DNA of 32,536 bases from Gammaproteobacteria bacterium. GTDB taxonomy: Bacteria; Pseudomonadota; Gammaproteobacteria; Eutrophobiales; Eutrophobiaceae. The stretch lies in assembly GCA_028819495.1 (NCBI GenBank), contig JAPPLI010000196.1, forward strand, positions 1-32,536. Reading direction: 5' to 3'. The notes under the pieces were generated by a model. The model made no database searches, had not been told where the DNA came from, and saw only the letters and a program-made list of their open reading frames with translations. Below are positions 17,293 through 25,869 of this stretch, one piece after another. How positions within the stretch are numbered: the first letter of the stretch is position 1; every line of letters starts with the position of its first letter. The position numbers were made by a program, and so were the translations under genes.

Positions 17293-19827
17293 ATGGATAT
17301 CGAATGCCGTAAGTTCATAGAAGGAACCCTCATTTGTTGCCTGTTGCTTCTCACTGCTGCTCCCGAACGACCCGTATGGGCCCAGGAGGGTGAAGAACTG
17401 GTTATTGAAGAGATTATTACCATCGGCACCCGCAGTCAGAGACCCCGTTCAGCGGTGACTTCCACTGCACCGATAGACGTATTATCCGAGCAGGATTTCA
17501 ACCGCATCGGCAATGCCGCCGATATCACCGACAACCTGAAGGCCCTGACGCCTTCCTATAACGCCACGACGGCGTCGGGAGACCAGGATACCTTCGTCCG
17601 CCCGGTCTCGATGCGCGGCCTGGCGCCGGACCAGACCCTGGTCATGATCAACGGCAAGCGCCGCCACCGGGCGGCGCTGGTCGCCGAATTTACCCCTGGT
17701 GCCGGCAAGGGCGCGCACGGTCCCAATATCGGTATGATCCCGAGTATCGCCATCAAGAACGTGGAGATACTGCGTGACGGTGCGGCCGCCCAGTACGGCG
17801 CCGACGCTATTGCCGGGGTCATCAACTTCCAGATGAAGGATTCCGCGGAAGGCGGCGCGTTGCGGGTCCAGTACGGCGAATTTTACCAGGACGAGCAGAG
17901 TTACAAGGTGGAGGGCAATATCGGTCTCCCCTTGGGCGACAACGGCTTCATCAACGCGAGTGTGGAATATTCTGATAATGATGCGCTGTCCCGCGGCCAC
18001 CAGCGGCCCAATGCCCAGACCCTGATCGACAACGGCGTGCCGGTCGGACAGGACACCCCGTTCGATGACGCGCCGTTCGCCCAGACCTGGGGTCGCCCGC
18101 AAACCGAAAACATACTGCTGTTTGTCAATTCCGGCATCGCTATCAACGACAATGCGGAGCTGTATCTGCATGGCAACTACGCGGAGACCGACGGGCGTTA
18201 CCGCTTCTTTTTCCGCAACCCGGAATTTCCGCTGGGCTGCAGTCTCAGCACCAGTACGACACCCTGTATCGTGGAACCGCACTCACACCTCAGGCCCTTG
18301 CGTGAAGCGGGTCTGCGCGGTCTGCCGGCAGGTTTCACCCCGTTCTTCGATGGCGACCACACCGATTTCAGTGTGGTCGGCGGTATCCGGGGTGATGTCA
18401 ACGGTCTGTTTTACGATGTCAGCGTGGGTTACGGTGAAGATGAACTGGATTTCCTGTTGAATAACACCATCAGCCGCGACCCGGCGTTGGCTGCCAATGC
18501 CGACGGCAGCCCCGGCCAGCGGGACTTTGACGTAGGCGCGTGGACCCAGGAGGAGATCAATATCAACGCGGACCTGTCAAAACAGTTGACCGACAGACTG
18601 CACTTCGCCCTGGGCGCTGAGTGGCGCGAGGAAACCTTCATCATCACGCCAGGCGAGCCCTCCTCGTATTCGGGCGCCGGCGCCAGCGGCTTCAAGGGTT
18701 TTGTTCCCGCGGATTCAGGTTCATTCTCCCGGGAAAACCACGCCATCTACGGTGAACTGGAATTCGAGGTGACCGACAGGATACTGACGCAGTATGCGGT
18801 GCGCTACGAGGACTTTTCCGATTTCGGCAGCACCGTCAACGGCAAGCTGGCGGCGCGCTATGACCTGTTCGACTCGCTGGCCCTGCGCGGCGCCATCTCC
18901 ACCGGTTTCCATGCACCGACACCGGGCCAGTCCAACGTGCGTAAGGTGACCACCACTTTCGATGCCAACCTCAACGTATCGGTGGAAGAGGGGACACTGC
19001 CGCCTGAACACCCCCTGGTGCTGGCGGCAGGCGGCGCGCCGTTGAAGGAGGAGCAATCCGTCAATCTCAGCCTGGGCTTTGCCGCCGATCTCACGGATCT
19101 GCTGGGTGGCGCCAATACGACCCTGACCGTGGATTTATACCGGATAAAGATTGACGATCGCATCTACAAGACCAGCGGCGCATTCCCCGCGCCCCATCCT
19201 GACAGCATCACGACGGACTGCAACGACATCAGGGCGTTGTGTACCAATATTTCCTTCTTCACCAATGCGCTGGACATGGAGTCCGAAGGAGTGGATGTGG
19301 TCCTGACCTCCGCGCTGGACTGGACCAACGCGATAAGCACGGACTTCAGCTTTGCCTTCAGTTACAACGAAATCGAAGTGACCGGGCAGAGCGAAATCAA
19401 CGGCCAGAAGCCCGTATCCGCTTCGGACGTGGAAGACATTGAAAACAGCTATCCGAACGAGCGTTTTGTCGTCAGCGCGTTCACCACTTTTGCCGATAAG
19501 CTGGACCTGATGATCCGCGCCAACTACTACGGGTCGCACTACGACCAGCGCGGTACGATTGACGGGCCGTCTCCGTCTGCAAAACTTGGCTCAGTAGTTT
19601 TTGTTGACCTGGAACTGGGTTACAACTTCAACGACAACCTGAGCTTCCTGGTCGGCGCAAGCAACGTGTTCGACGAGTTTGTTGACAAAATCCGCCCGAC
19701 GGATACCTGCGGCAGCCAGGGCCTGACCTGCGCCAACCGCTGGAGCCAGGGCATGCCCTATGCGCGCCGCGCCGCGGCGAACTACGAGGGCGGCTCTTGG
19801 TACGTGCGGGCCGGTTACAGCTGGTAG
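17293..19827 (+). CDS. TonB-dependent outer-membrane receptor
   Basis: This is a ligand-gated 22-strand barrel importer powered by TonB-ExbB-ExbD. The N-terminus is a signal peptide (hydrophobic LICCLLLLTAA, probable cleavage after VWA). The mature end carries a TonB-box-like ELVIEEIITIGTR. The plug domain contains SMRGLAPDQTLVMINGKRR and VEILRDGAAAQYGADAIAGV. A long beta-barrel follows and ends YVRAGYSW, with a terminal aromatic residue as expected for BAM-assisted assembly. The 844-residue length is normal. Three Cys pairs in extracellular-type loops (near CSLSTSTTPC, CNDIRALC and CGSQGLTC) may form disulphides. The ligand is unknown. Its closeness to the catabolic module downstream makes it a candidate for uptake of that pathway's substrate, but siderophore uptake cannot be excluded. 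Confidence 0.94.
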   Translation: MDIECRKFIEGTLICCLLLLTAAPERPVWAQEGEELVIEEIITIGTRSQRPRSAVTSTAPIDVLSEQDFNRIGNAADITDNLKALTPSYNATTASGDQDTFVRPVSMRGLAPDQTLVMINGKRRHRAALVAEFTPGAGKGAHGPNIGMIPSIAIKNVEILRDGAAAQYGADAIAGVINFQMKDSAEGGALRVQYGEFYQDEQSYKVEGNIGLPLGDNGFINASVEYSDNDALSRGHQRPNAQTLIDNGVPVGQDTPFDDAPFAQTWGRPQTENILLFVNSGIAINDNAELYLHGNYAETDGRYRFFFRNPEFPLGCSLSTSTTPCIVEPHSHLRPLREAGLRGLPAGFTPFFDGDHTDFSVVGGIRGDVNGLFYDVSVGYGEDELDFLLNNTISRDPALAANADGSPGQRDFDVGAWTQEEININADLSKQLTDRLHFALGAEWREETFIITPGEPSSYSGAGASGFKGFVPADSGSFSRENHAIYGELEFEVTDRILTQYAVRYEDFSDFGSTVNGKLAARYDLFDSLALRGAISTGFHAPTPGQSNVRKVTTTFDANLNVSVEEGTLPPEHPLVLAAGGAPLKEEQSVNLSLGFAADLTDLLGGANTTLTVDLYRIKIDDRIYKTSGAFPAPHPDSITTDCNDIRALCTNISFFTNALDMESEGVDVVLTSALDWTNAISTDFSFAFSYNEIEVTGQSEINGQKPVSASDVEDIENSYPNERFVVSAFTTFADKLDLMIRANYYGSHYDQRGTIDGPSPSAKLGSVVFVDLELGYNFNDNLSFLVGASNVFDEFVDKIRPTDTCGSQGLTCANRWSQGMPYARRAAANYEGGSWYVRAGYSW

Positions 19828-19839
19828 CGCCGCAAAGCA

Positions 19840-19855
19840 GGGGTCAGAAGACCCC
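19840..19855. terminator. Short hairpin between convergent genes
   Basis: GGGGTC and GACCCC form a 6-bp stem with an AGAA loop in the 35-bp gap between the converging TonB receptor and crotonase genes, so it could end transcription from both sides. It begins with GGGGTCAGA, like the longer repeats at 16023 and 27119, and may be a decayed copy of them. No T tract follows. Confidence 0.4.
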
Positions 19856-19862
19856 ATCTATA

Positions 19863-20615
19863 TCAGCCTGTCTGTTTGAGCTTCTGTCCTTGGTCGACAA
19901 CAGCCAGACCCTCCAGAGCCAGGCCGTAACCCAGCAGTTCATGCACCGCGGCTTTGATCGGGTGTACCAGCAGGTTGCGCGTGTAACGCAGCATCAAGGG
20001 GTTCTTGGTCAATAACCCGGCTGCCAGTTCACGGGCTCTGGGCAACAACTCTTCCCGGGGCAGGATTTCATTCACCAGCCCCAGGTCCCTGCACTCCTGC
20101 GCATTCAAGGTCTGTCCCGTCATCAGGAAATAACGGGCGCGGTTTATGCCCAGTAACGCGGGGAATACGATGTGCATCCCGTCGCCGGGTACGGCATTGA
20201 CAATGAAATGCCCCGCGTCCTGTACACCGCTATCATCAGCGGCCAGTACGATATCGGCAAACAGGGGAATTTCCGGGTGTCTCAGGGCCGGACCGTTGAT
20301 GCAGGCGATGACCGGCGCCTGGATATTCAACAGGTTCATCACCAGTTGCTCGCCGTGCCAGCGGATACCTTCCCATTGCTCCGGGTTGAGTACGGGGAAT
20401 TTGAAGTCTTCCGCAGGAGGGCCGGAAAATGTATCGCCCGTTCCGGTCATGATTACCACGCGCACGTCAGGATTACGGGAAATCTCGCCGAACAACTCCG
20501 CCAATTCGTCATGCACCGCGCCGCTCCAGAGCAGCGGGCCAGCATCAGTATGAAAGGTGATCTCCAGCAAGCCGTCGTCGAAGTTGATTTTTGCATGGTT
20601 AAAATCGGCTTTCAT
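19863..20615 (-). CDS. Crotonase-family protein resembling 6-oxocamphor hydrolase
   Basis: This 250-residue protein has the crotonase fold (VRVVIMTGTGDTFSG, then PVIACINGPALRHPEIP). It lacks the usual enoyl-CoA hydratase glutamates and instead matches 6-oxocamphor hydrolase, which cleaves a C-C bond of a cyclic beta-diketone by a retro-Claisen reaction. The residues recalled as important in that enzyme (His45, His122, His145, Asp154) have counterparts here at His35 (VHDELAE), His113 (RHPEIP), His136 (AGHF) and Asp145 (VPGDGMH), with near-constant offset. The comparison is from memory, not alignment. A strong GGGAGG ribosome-binding site precedes the ATG. It is transcribed away from the aminotransferase cluster, sharing a 65-bp promoter region. 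A generic enoyl-CoA hydratase/isomerase label is the fallback. Confidence 0.85.
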   Translation of the reverse strand: MKADFNHAKINFDDGLLEITFHTDAGPLLWSGAVHDELAELFGEISRNPDVRVVIMTGTGDTFSGPPAEDFKFPVLNPEQWEGIRWHGEQLVMNLLNIQAPVIACINGPALRHPEIPLFADIVLAADDSGVQDAGHFIVNAVPGDGMHIVFPALLGINRARYFLMTGQTLNAQECRDLGLVNEILPREELLPRARELAAGLLTKNPLMLRYTRNLLVHPIKAAVHELLGYGLALEGLAVVDQGQKLKQTG

Positions 20616-20680
20616 ATTTTCCTCCCTTGTTCTATCCGGGTGTTATGTTACCCTGAGAATGAATGGAATAGAGATAAATT
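20616..20680. promoter_or_regulatory. Compact divergent promoter region
   Basis: Only 65 bp separate the start codons of the crotonase (minus) and aminotransferase (plus) genes, so both promoters and any operator must overlap here. The crotonase ribosome-binding site is at about 20621-20627 on the minus strand; GAGA near 20671-20674 may serve the GTG start of the aminotransferase. I see no clear operator palindrome. The arrangement suggests co-regulation. Confidence 0.5.
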
Positions 20681-21976
20681 GTGTCGGACTTACTGAATTC
20701 CCTGGATGATTCACTGCCTGGCGGCGAGTTGGGCACGTTGCTGTCCTACCCACCCGAACTGCGCTTTCTTGCTGCAAAAGGCAACGGCAGCAAGCTGTAC
20801 GATGAGAACGGCAACGAATACCTGGACCTGTTGATGGGTTCAGGGCCGTTGATCCTGGGACATTGCCACCCCGCGGTCATGGCGGCGGCCAAAGCCCAGC
20901 TTGAACAGTGTTCCACCTGTTACCAGCCTACTCCCTCCATTGCGGAACTGGCCGAATTGATCGTCAGCGCTTCGCCCTGTGCCGGTAAATTGCGTTTCGT
21001 CACCACCGGGGCCGAAGCCACCTATTATGCCATGCGACTTGCCCGGGCCTTTACCGGACGGGAAAAGATCGTCAAGTGCGCGGGCGCCTACCACGGTTGC
21101 CACGATTATTCCCTGGTGGGCTTCCTGACCGGGGATTATGACCCCCTTGACGCGCCGGTCAACAGCGCAGGTATACCGGAGGGTTCAAGCCGGACCGTGA
21201 TGCTCAGCGACTTCAATGACCTGGACATGGCGGCGGACCTCATGCGACAACACGGCGACAGCGTTGCAGCCATCATCCTGGAACCGATACTGGGGGTAGT
21301 GCCGCCCCGGGACGGGTTCCTCCAGGGTTTACGGGAACTCGCGGACAAATACGGCAGCCTGCTTATCTTTGATGAAATGATCACCGGATTCCGGCTGGCC
21401 TGGGGCGGCGCCCAGGAGGCGTTCAGCGTGGTCCCCGACCTGGCCTGCTACGGCAAGATTATCGGCGGTGGTTATCCCACAGCCGCGGTGTGCGGGCGCG
21501 AGGACGTGCTTAACCTGTCCGTGTTCGCCAACCGGGCGAATCCGGATTACGTCCTGTTCAGCGGCACGTTCTACGCCAACCCCATGGCCGCCGCGGCCGG
21601 CGCCGCCACCCTGCGGGAACTGGCAAAGCCCGGCATGTTTGACCGGTTGAACCAGGTGGGGACGTCGATCCGGTCAGGACTCAGGGACGTGGTTGATGAC
21701 GTCGGGATACCAGCCCAGGTTGTCGGTACCGGACCTGTATATAATGTTTTCTTCACCGATCAGCCCATTGTCAATCACCGGCAGATCATGAGCAGCCGCA
21801 TGGACTTGAGCCGCGACCTGTTATTGCGGCTGGCGCGTGAACGAGTGCTGATATCTTCGTCCAAGGGCTGGTTGTCAACGGTCCACGACGAGGCTGATGT
21901 AGCGCGCGCCGTGGACGCCTACCGCAAGTGCCTGACTGACATGGTCGATGCCGGCTTGCTGCAAGCTAAAAACTGA
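20681..21976 (+). CDS. Class III PLP-dependent aminotransferase (glutamate-1-semialdehyde mutase-like)
   Basis: This is a fold-type I PLP enzyme that moves amino groups between carbons or between substrates. The family markers are MGSGPLILGHCHPAV (about residues 52-66), FVTTGAEATYYAMRLARAFT (106-125) and LLIFDEMITGFR (227-238, with Asp231 for the PLP pyridine nitrogen). The PLP lysine is expected at Lys259 in YGKIIGGGYPTA. The segment resembles glutamate-1-semialdehyde aminomutase, but the gene stands beside hydantoinase subunits rather than haem genes, so an omega-aminotransferase acting on a ring-opening product is more likely. The start is GTG at 20681. The stop is 2 nt before the next gene. 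The length of 431 aa is complete. Confidence 0.92.
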   Translation: MSDLLNSLDDSLPGGELGTLLSYPPELRFLAAKGNGSKLYDENGNEYLDLLMGSGPLILGHCHPAVMAAAKAQLEQCSTCYQPTPSIAELAELIVSASPCAGKLRFVTTGAEATYYAMRLARAFTGREKIVKCAGAYHGCHDYSLVGFLTGDYDPLDAPVNSAGIPEGSSRTVMLSDFNDLDMAADLMRQHGDSVAAIILEPILGVVPPRDGFLQGLRELADKYGSLLIFDEMITGFRLAWGGAQEAFSVVPDLACYGKIIGGGYPTAAVCGREDVLNLSVFANRANPDYVLFSGTFYANPMAAAAGAATLRELAKPGMFDRLNQVGTSIRSGLRDVVDDVGIPAQVVGTGPVYNVFFTDQPIVNHRQIMSSRMDLSRDLLLRLARERVLISSSKGWLSTVHDEADVARAVDAYRKCLTDMVDAGLLQAKN

Positions 21977-21978
21977 AC

Positions 21979-23742
21979 ATGCCGACCGGGATCGATCCTA
22001 TTACCCTCTCCGTTGTCCAGGGCGCGCTGCAGGCGACTCAACGGGCCATGACCACCACCATGGAAAAGACAGGGCGCTCCAGCGTCTATGCTATTGCCCG
22101 TGACTATTCCAATGCCCTGTTCGACTGGGACGCAAGGATGATCATACAGGGCGAGGACATTCCGACACACCTGGGTTCCATGGTGCTGGCTACCAAGGCG
22201 GTTGCCCGCTTTTTCGCCGGTGAAATCAACCCCGGGGATATCTACCTGCACAATGACCCTACCTATGACGGCAGCCACCTGCCGGACATGTGTATGTACA
22301 AACCGTTGTTCTTCGAGGACGAACTGGTGTTCTGGGTGGTGAGCAAAGGCCACATGGTAGACGTCGGCGGTCCGGTCCCCGGCAGTTATAACCCGGATGC
22401 GAAGGAGATCTTTGCCGAGGGACTGCGGGTCCCGCCGATACGGCTGGTTGACCGGGGGGAGATGCGCCATGACGTCCTGAACATGATCCTGACCAACTTC
22501 CGGTCGCGCAAGTTCCAGAGCGGTGATATGAACGCGCAACTGGGCGCCATTACGCTGGGTGAGCAACGCCTGACAGCCTTGCTGGAGCGTTACGGCAAGG
22601 CAGTGATCAAGGATTGCGTGGAACAGTTGCTGGATGCAGCGGAGGCGCATATGCGCGCCAGGATACGCACCTTGCCTGACGGCGTGTATCATTCCAGTGT
22701 TGTGGCGGAGGACACCGGCCATGGCCGCGGCCACCAGACCCTGGAGGCTGAGATCAAGGTAGTGGAAGACGAACTGGAAATCAGGCTTTCATCACCACCG
22801 CAACTGGATTTTTTTACCAATTCGTACCGCTCCAACACCTTGTCCGGGGTCTATGCCGGGCTGTTGATGTGGGCGCAGGTTCAACCACCCTTCAACGAAG
22901 GATTATACCGCCCGGTCAAGGTGGACTTCGGTCCAAAGGGCACAATCCTCAACGCTGAAGAACCGGCCCCGCATGTGAACTGTACCGGCGGCCCCCAGGA
23001 AACCATCTGCGACCTGGTCCGTACCGGTCTGAACCGGATTGATCCGACACATGCCGTCGCCGGCTGGAACCATACATGGGCCTTCAACATTACCGGGAAA
23101 CGGCCGGACAACGGCGAACCTTACCTGGACCTGTTGATTTCATCGCTGATCGGCGGTGCTGGCGCCGTCAACAACCTGGCCGATGGCTGGCACGCTATCG
23201 GCGCCCAGGCCGGTCTCGGCGGCGCGCAGATCGGTGATACCGAACTGGTTGAACTGTTGGCGCCGATTATCGTTACCCGGCTTGAGTTGGCTATGGATTC
23301 AGCAATGCCTGGGGAATGGCGCGGGGGTTGTGGTCTTGTAACAGAGATTGAACCCATCGATCACGAGATGACGGTCATTGCCTGGGGAGAAGGCGCCCAT
23401 CACCCGCCGCCCTCCACGGGTGAGGCCCGGAACCATCCGCAGATGTTCGACACCAAGGTTGCCCGGGGGTGGCATCTCCGTAATGGTGAAATCCTGCACG
23501 AGGTAGACCACAATCAGGTGTTGACGATCGGATCGGGAGAACGTTATCGCAGCCAGACTTCCGGTGGCGGTGCTGCCGGTGATCCGTTTTCCCGTCCGCC
23601 CGAGGAAGTACAGGATGACGTCCTGAACAGGAAAGTTTCATTGAAAGGCGCGGAACTGGAATACGGGGTAAAACTGCATCCCGAAACACTGGAAATTGAT
23701 GTTGTCGGCACGACAGCGTTAAGAAGGGCAAAGGACCGGTGA
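21979..23742 (+). CDS. hyuB: Hydantoinase/oxoprolinase family protein, subunit B (second copy)
   Basis: This is the metal-binding hydrolase subunit of the second ATP-dependent cyclic amide hydrolase in the window. It has NDPTYDGSHLPDM near residue 93-105 and VSKGHMVDVGGPVPGS shortly after, which hold the expected metal-binding Asp and His residues. It also has TGGPQET and a Gly-rich GGGAAGDPF near the end. The length is 587 aa. It begins 2 nt after the aminotransferase stop and overlaps hyuA by 4 nt, so it is surely in the same operon. Gene order is B then A, opposite to the first pair at 1601-5527. Caprolactamase and N-methylhydantoinase are the best-known relatives. The substrate is not readable, but the neighbouring aminotransferase suits a lactam whose opening gives an omega-amino acid. 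Confidence 0.92.
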   Translation: MPTGIDPITLSVVQGALQATQRAMTTTMEKTGRSSVYAIARDYSNALFDWDARMIIQGEDIPTHLGSMVLATKAVARFFAGEINPGDIYLHNDPTYDGSHLPDMCMYKPLFFEDELVFWVVSKGHMVDVGGPVPGSYNPDAKEIFAEGLRVPPIRLVDRGEMRHDVLNMILTNFRSRKFQSGDMNAQLGAITLGEQRLTALLERYGKAVIKDCVEQLLDAAEAHMRARIRTLPDGVYHSSVVAEDTGHGRGHQTLEAEIKVVEDELEIRLSSPPQLDFFTNSYRSNTLSGVYAGLLMWAQVQPPFNEGLYRPVKVDFGPKGTILNAEEPAPHVNCTGGPQETICDLVRTGLNRIDPTHAVAGWNHTWAFNITGKRPDNGEPYLDLLISSLIGGAGAVNNLADGWHAIGAQAGLGGAQIGDTELVELLAPIIVTRLELAMDSAMPGEWRGGCGLVTEIEPIDHEMTVIAWGEGAHHPPPSTGEARNHPQMFDTKVARGWHLRNGEILHEVDHNQVLTIGSGERYRSQTSGGGAAGDPFSRPPEEVQDDVLNRKVSLKGAELEYGVKLHPETLEIDVVGTTALRRAKDR

Positions 23743-25832
23743 ATTATCGTATCGGCATCGATGCCGGCGGCACCTTTACGGATTTTGTTGCCCTGGCAGA
23801 GGATCACTCGTTACTGGTTTTTAAAACCCCTTCCGACCGGGACAATCCGGTCTCCGTGTTGCTGGATGGATTGGCTGGGCTGGCTCGTAAAGCCGGCCTG
23901 GAGTTCCCTGACTTCATCAGACGCTGTACGGTACTGGTACACGGCAGCACCGTTGCGTTGAATACACTGATACAGCGCAACGGCGCCAGGACCGGCCTGC
24001 TGGTGACCGCTGGCCACGAAGACTCGCTGGAACTCAGGCTGGGGCACAAGGAAGACGGCCACCGCTGGGATTTCCGTTATCCGCCGGCTGAAATGATCGT
24101 GCCCGCGCACCGTCGCCTGGGAGTCAGGGAGCGCATCATCGCCGGCGGCAAGGTGCACATCCCTCTGGATGAGGCCCAACTGGATGAGCAACTGGACAAG
24201 CTGGCGCAGGCGGAAATGGAAGCCCTCGCCATTTCCTGCGTGTGGTCCGTCGCCAATGACGTCCACGAACGGAAAATTCTGGAAAAGGCAAGAAGCCGCC
24301 TGCCGGGTTGTTATGTCACCGCGTCAGTGGACGTCCTGCCGAGGATCGGTGAGTACACCCGTACCAGCACCACGGCCGCGAACGCTTATGTGGGACCGGT
24401 GCTGGATCGTTACCTGTCAACTATTGAAAGCGCGTTGGCCGAACAGGGTTTCAACGGCAGACTGTATATCATGCAATCCAACGGCGGTGTTGCAACGCCC
24501 GAGGTGGTCAGGCAGCGGCCGGTTGCTGTGCTCAATTCAGGACCGGCAGCAGGTCCCGTCGCGGCGCTCTGGTACGGGCGTCAACTGGGCTTTGAGAACG
24601 TTATTTCCATTGATATGGGCGGCACAAGTTTCGACGTCAGCCTGGTCCGGAACGGCCTGCCGGACGTCATAGACCAAGCCGATATCGCCCGCATACGGGT
24701 TGGATTGCCCATGGTCAACGTCACCAGCATCGGCGCCGGTGGCGGCAGCATTGCCCGTCTGGATGAACTGAAGATTCTGCAGGTCGGCCCGGACAGCGCC
24801 GAGGCCGATCCGGGGCCGGCCTGTTATATGCGCGGCGGCACCAGGCCGACGGTGACCGACGCCCTGGTAACAGCCGGTTATTTCCCGGATACCGCGCTGC
24901 TGGGCGGCAGGATGAAAATCGATAAAAACCCCGCCCGGCAGGTTATCCAGGATAACATTGCCGATCCCGCCGGAATCGACGTATACCGCGCCGCGCACGG
25001 CATCATCGAGGTCACCGCAAAAAACATGGTGGACGGGATCCGTATCGCCTCCATCGAACGGGGCTACGACCCCAGGGATTACCTGCTGGTTGCCGGCGGC
25101 GGCGCGGGGCCAGCTTTTGCCGCCATGCTGGCTAAAGAGCTCGGCATTCAAAAGGTGTTGATTCCATCAACAGCGGGCGCGCTTTGCGCTATGGGCGAGG
25201 CCACTGCCAACCTGCGCTATGACGCTATCCGTGCCTGCCCTGTGCGCCTGGGCGATCTGTCCACTGATGTAGCCAATAACCTGCTTGACCAGATGGAGGA
25301 GGAAGGAAGATCAGCGTTGGGAGTCGGCGCCGGAGACCATGCGCGGGTCGAACGCAGCGCGGAAATGAAGTACATCGACCAGATTCATTACTGTGACGTA
25401 CAGGTTCCTCCGGGAACCATGGATACGGACAAACTGGCCCGGCTCCGGGAAAATTTTCACCGGCGCCATGAGGAACTCTATACCTATTCGGAGCCGGACA
25501 ATGAACCGGAAATCGTTTCTTTAAGGACCAGTACAGTCGTCGATACCCACGCGCCCACAGATGCCGGCAGCGGCGCAACAATACCTGAAATATCGATCAA
25601 ACCACAGGGCATCAGGCAAGTGATCATGCCGGATTCGCAGGAGATCAGAGCAACGCCTGTCTACCGGAATATTGGGCGCGAAACAGAGGACAGATTTAAA
25701 TCTGTCCCCTTTTCCATTCAGGGTCCGGCCATTATCGAAGAGGAAACCACGACGATTTTCATTCCTGCGGGCGATTCCATTCGCTACGACCCGGTCGGGT
25801 TTTACCTGCTGGAAGTGAGATACGAAGGTTGA
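23739..25832 (+). CDS. hyuA: Hydantoinase/oxoprolinase family protein, subunit A (second copy), carrying an in-frame repeat
   Basis: This is the ATP-binding partner of the preceding HyuB. The phosphate loop GIDAGGTFTD is at residues 5-14, HGSTVALNTL follows at about 69-78, and the second motif DMGGTSFD is at 292-299. The start is GTG at 23739, overlapping the hyuB stop (GTGA). The length of 697 aa is normal. Near the C-terminus a 24-bp palindromic repeat (25686-25709) is read through in frame as about residues 650-657. Between the conserved V-Y and GPAI there are 19 residues here against 12 in the first HyuA, so the repeat plausibly added the extra residues. Conserved sequence resumes at once with GPAIIEEETTT, and the gene looks functional. 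Confidence 0.92.
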   Translation: MNYRIGIDAGGTFTDFVALAEDHSLLVFKTPSDRDNPVSVLLDGLAGLARKAGLEFPDFIRRCTVLVHGSTVALNTLIQRNGARTGLLVTAGHEDSLELRLGHKEDGHRWDFRYPPAEMIVPAHRRLGVRERIIAGGKVHIPLDEAQLDEQLDKLAQAEMEALAISCVWSVANDVHERKILEKARSRLPGCYVTASVDVLPRIGEYTRTSTTAANAYVGPVLDRYLSTIESALAEQGFNGRLYIMQSNGGVATPEVVRQRPVAVLNSGPAAGPVAALWYGRQLGFENVISIDMGGTSFDVSLVRNGLPDVIDQADIARIRVGLPMVNVTSIGAGGGSIARLDELKILQVGPDSAEADPGPACYMRGGTRPTVTDALVTAGYFPDTALLGGRMKIDKNPARQVIQDNIADPAGIDVYRAAHGIIEVTAKNMVDGIRIASIERGYDPRDYLLVAGGGAGPAFAAMLAKELGIQKVLIPSTAGALCAMGEATANLRYDAIRACPVRLGDLSTDVANNLLDQMEEEGRSALGVGAGDHARVERSAEMKYIDQIHYCDVQVPPGTMDTDKLARLRENFHRRHEELYTYSEPDNEPEIVSLRTSTVVDTHAPTDAGSGATIPEISIKPQGIRQVIMPDSQEIRATPVYRNIGRETEDRFKSVPFSIQGPAIIEEETTTIFIPAGDSIRYDPVGFYLLEVRYEG
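25686..25709. repeat. Palindromic repeat inside the hyuA coding sequence
   Basis: The core ggacagatttaaatctgtcc at 25688-25707 is a perfect 20-bp palindrome, and it extends to 24 bp with one mismatched pair. A sister element with the same TTTAAAT centre and CCCC end lies between genes at 28047-28070. Here it is inside an open reading frame without breaking it. Confidence 0.9.
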
Positions 25833-25869
25833 TTTGCGCCGCTCGCCTCGCTTCGTTAGAATTTGTCTC

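Noticed and set aside
20681-21976. hemL (haem biosynthesis glutamate-1-semialdehyde aminomutase)
   Set aside because: The sequence is related, but its operon partners are catabolic and no haem genes are near, so the symbol would mislead.
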